Shown here piece after piece: positions 63,303 to 64,000 of a stretch of 64,000 nucleotides of DNA. The notes below the pieces were generated by a model. It worked only from the letters and a program-made list of their open reading frames with translations. It was not told the DNA's origin and did not search any database. The stretch comes from Candidatus Enterococcus willemsii. GTDB lineage: Bacteria > Bacillota > Bacilli > Lactobacillales > Enterococcaceae. The DNA is taken from contig NZ_MAEL01000042.1 in the NCBI RefSeq assembly GCF_009933335.1, positions 1 to 64,000 on the forward strand, given 5' to 3'. How positions within the stretch are numbered: position 1 is the stretch's first letter; every line of letters begins with the position of its first letter. The translations under genes were made by a program, and so were the position numbers.

Positions 63303-63332
63303 AGGTGAGGCAGATAGTTGCCTCACCTTTTT
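63303..63332 (+). terminator. Terminator after aminotransferase
   Basis: A perfect 10-bp stem (63303-63312 with 63319-63328) with a 6-nt loop, then TTTTTG. Confidence 0.9.
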
Positions 63333-63348
63333 GTATGTATATCAGAGA

Positions 63349-63423
63349 TTTACACAACTTTTACATTATCAGGCTGAATCTTTACATAAAGTCCACGAAG
63401 GATTTACATTTGCTTGCTAAACT
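63349..63423 (+). promoter_or_regulatory. Pho box and promoter of pst operon
   Basis: TTTACA occurs at 63349, 63360, 63381 and 63403, with spacings of 11, 21 and 22 bp, so all copies lie on about the same DNA face. This matches the PhoP box (TT[ATC]ACA repeats with 11-bp period). An extended -10 element TGCTAAACT (63415-63423) follows, with no good -35, as expected for an activator-dependent promoter. Confidence 0.85.
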
Positions 63424-63459
63424 ATGGGTGTGACAAAGAAGAGAGGAGCAAAATAAATC

Positions 63460-64000
63460 ATGAAAAAATTAACAGGACTTCTTGTATTAACAGGTATTTT
63501 ATTAGCAGGTTGTGGCGGAGGAAATGGAGCGACAGATTCATCATCTTCAGGTTCAAACGCGGCATCAAATGACAAGGTAGAAATTTTGGCAGTTGGTTCA
63601 ACCGCTTTGCAACCATTAGTGGAAGCAGCACAAGAAAGTTTCAAAGCAGAAAATCCTAATTATGAAATTACTGTTCAAGGGGGCGGAAGTGGTACTGGAC
63701 TAAGCCAAGTTGCGGCAGGTGCTGTGACAATTGGGAATTCAGATGTCTTTGCAGAAGAAAAAGACGGTGTGCCAGCCGATGAATTAGTCGATCATAAAGT
63801 TGCCGTTGTAGCAATGGCACCAGTAGTCAATAAAGAAGCAGGCGTTAAAGATATTACCAAACAACAATTAATTGATATTTTTACTGGAAAAATCAAAAAC
63901 TGGAAAGAAGTGGGCGGTGCTGATTTAGAAATTTCAGTAGTTAACCGTGCTTCAGGTAGTGGTACTCGTGCGACTTTTGAAAAATGGGGCTTAGATGGTG
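63460..64000 (+). CDS. pstS: Phosphate-binding lipoprotein PstS (cut by window end)
   Basis: The first 180 residues are present and the frame runs off the window edge. The signal peptide ends in the lipobox ILLAGCGG (Cys18), followed by a Ser/Gly-rich spacer. PstS motifs are [32 protein letters not shown] and [17 protein letters not shown], which bind phosphate. It is probably the first gene of a pst operon; the Pho box upstream indicates induction by phosphate starvation. Confidence 0.93.
   Translation, partial: MKKLTGLLVLTGILLAGCGGGNGATDSSSSGSNAASNDKVEILAVGSTALQPLVEAAQESFKAENPNYEITVQGGGSGTGLSQVAAGAVTIGNSDVFAEEKDGVPADELVDHKVAVVAMAPVVNKEAGVKDITKQQLIDIFTGKIKNWKEVGGADLEISVVNRASGSGTRATFEKWGLDG

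Noticed and set aside
1-64000. CRISPR array, insertion sequence or prophage module
   Set aside because: No regularly spaced repeats, transposase or phage structural genes were seen; the only mobile-type gene is the integrase at the left edge.

Overview
The window is low-GC Gram-positive chromosome from the Lactobacillales, most likely an Enterococcus or a close relative. This rests on three things: a sigma-54 controlled mannose PTS cluster in the same order as the E. faecalis mpt locus, a copYZ pair of the E. hirae type, and the Enterococcus-style division and cell-wall cluster followed by a T-box and ileS. Nearly all genes are chromosomal housekeeping genes. The only clear accessory DNA is at the left edge, where a tyrosine integrase sits beside the 3' end of a tRNA, marking the right end of an integrated element that continues outside the window.

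Layout. 1-1540: element end (integrase and att-like tRNA remnant). 1.8-5.7 kb: MerR-VOC fusion regulator, a secreted two-domain autolysin, and a SulP-type transporter. 5.8-11 kb: a small orphan gene, then a complete leuABCD operon preceded by a leader that reads as a ribosome-mediated leucine attenuator (15-codon peptide ending in four Leu codons, pause hairpin, antiterminator, terminator). 11-14.3 kb: L21 leader, rplU-prp-rpmA, then SIMPL protein, lipid kinase and acetyltransferase. 14.3-21 kb: LevR-type activator, a -24/-12 promoter, and the mannose PTS genes IIB, IIAB, IIC, IID and manO. 21-30.2 kb: small membrane protein, pepP, asp23, nusB, folD, xseA, xseB, ispA, tlyA, argR, recN. 30.2-31.9 kb: a 38-residue membrane protein, CorA and DUF3397. 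32-49.5 kb: mraZ, rsmH, ftsL, pbp, mraY, murD, murG, divIB, ftsA, ftsZ, ylmE, sepF, ylmG, ylmH, divIVA, then T-box-controlled ileS. 49.6-57.7 kb: zwf behind a tandemly duplicated upstream region, mntR, an M29 aminopeptidase, a TetR regulator, flavodoxin, map, a YihY protein and tagO. 57.7-64 kb: a DUF3899 protein with an NMT1-type ABC transporter, copYZ without a copper ATPase, a solitary Phd-like protein, an aminotransferase, and the start of pstS behind a four-repeat Pho box.

The genes are mostly co-directional on the + strand in operons closed by clear intrinsic terminators. The regulatory DNA is the most informative part. It holds the leucine attenuator, a MerR-type 19-bp-spacer promoter, a sigma-54 promoter under a 19-bp perfect palindrome, 10-bp phased MraZ repeats, a cop box inside its promoter, and an 11-bp phased Pho box. 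Two genes of the division cluster (divIB and ylmG) seem to start at AUU and AUA codons placed 8 nt after strong Shine-Dalgarno sequences. No CRISPR array, insertion sequence, rRNA or complete tRNA was found. I did not find a clearly new multi-gene system.
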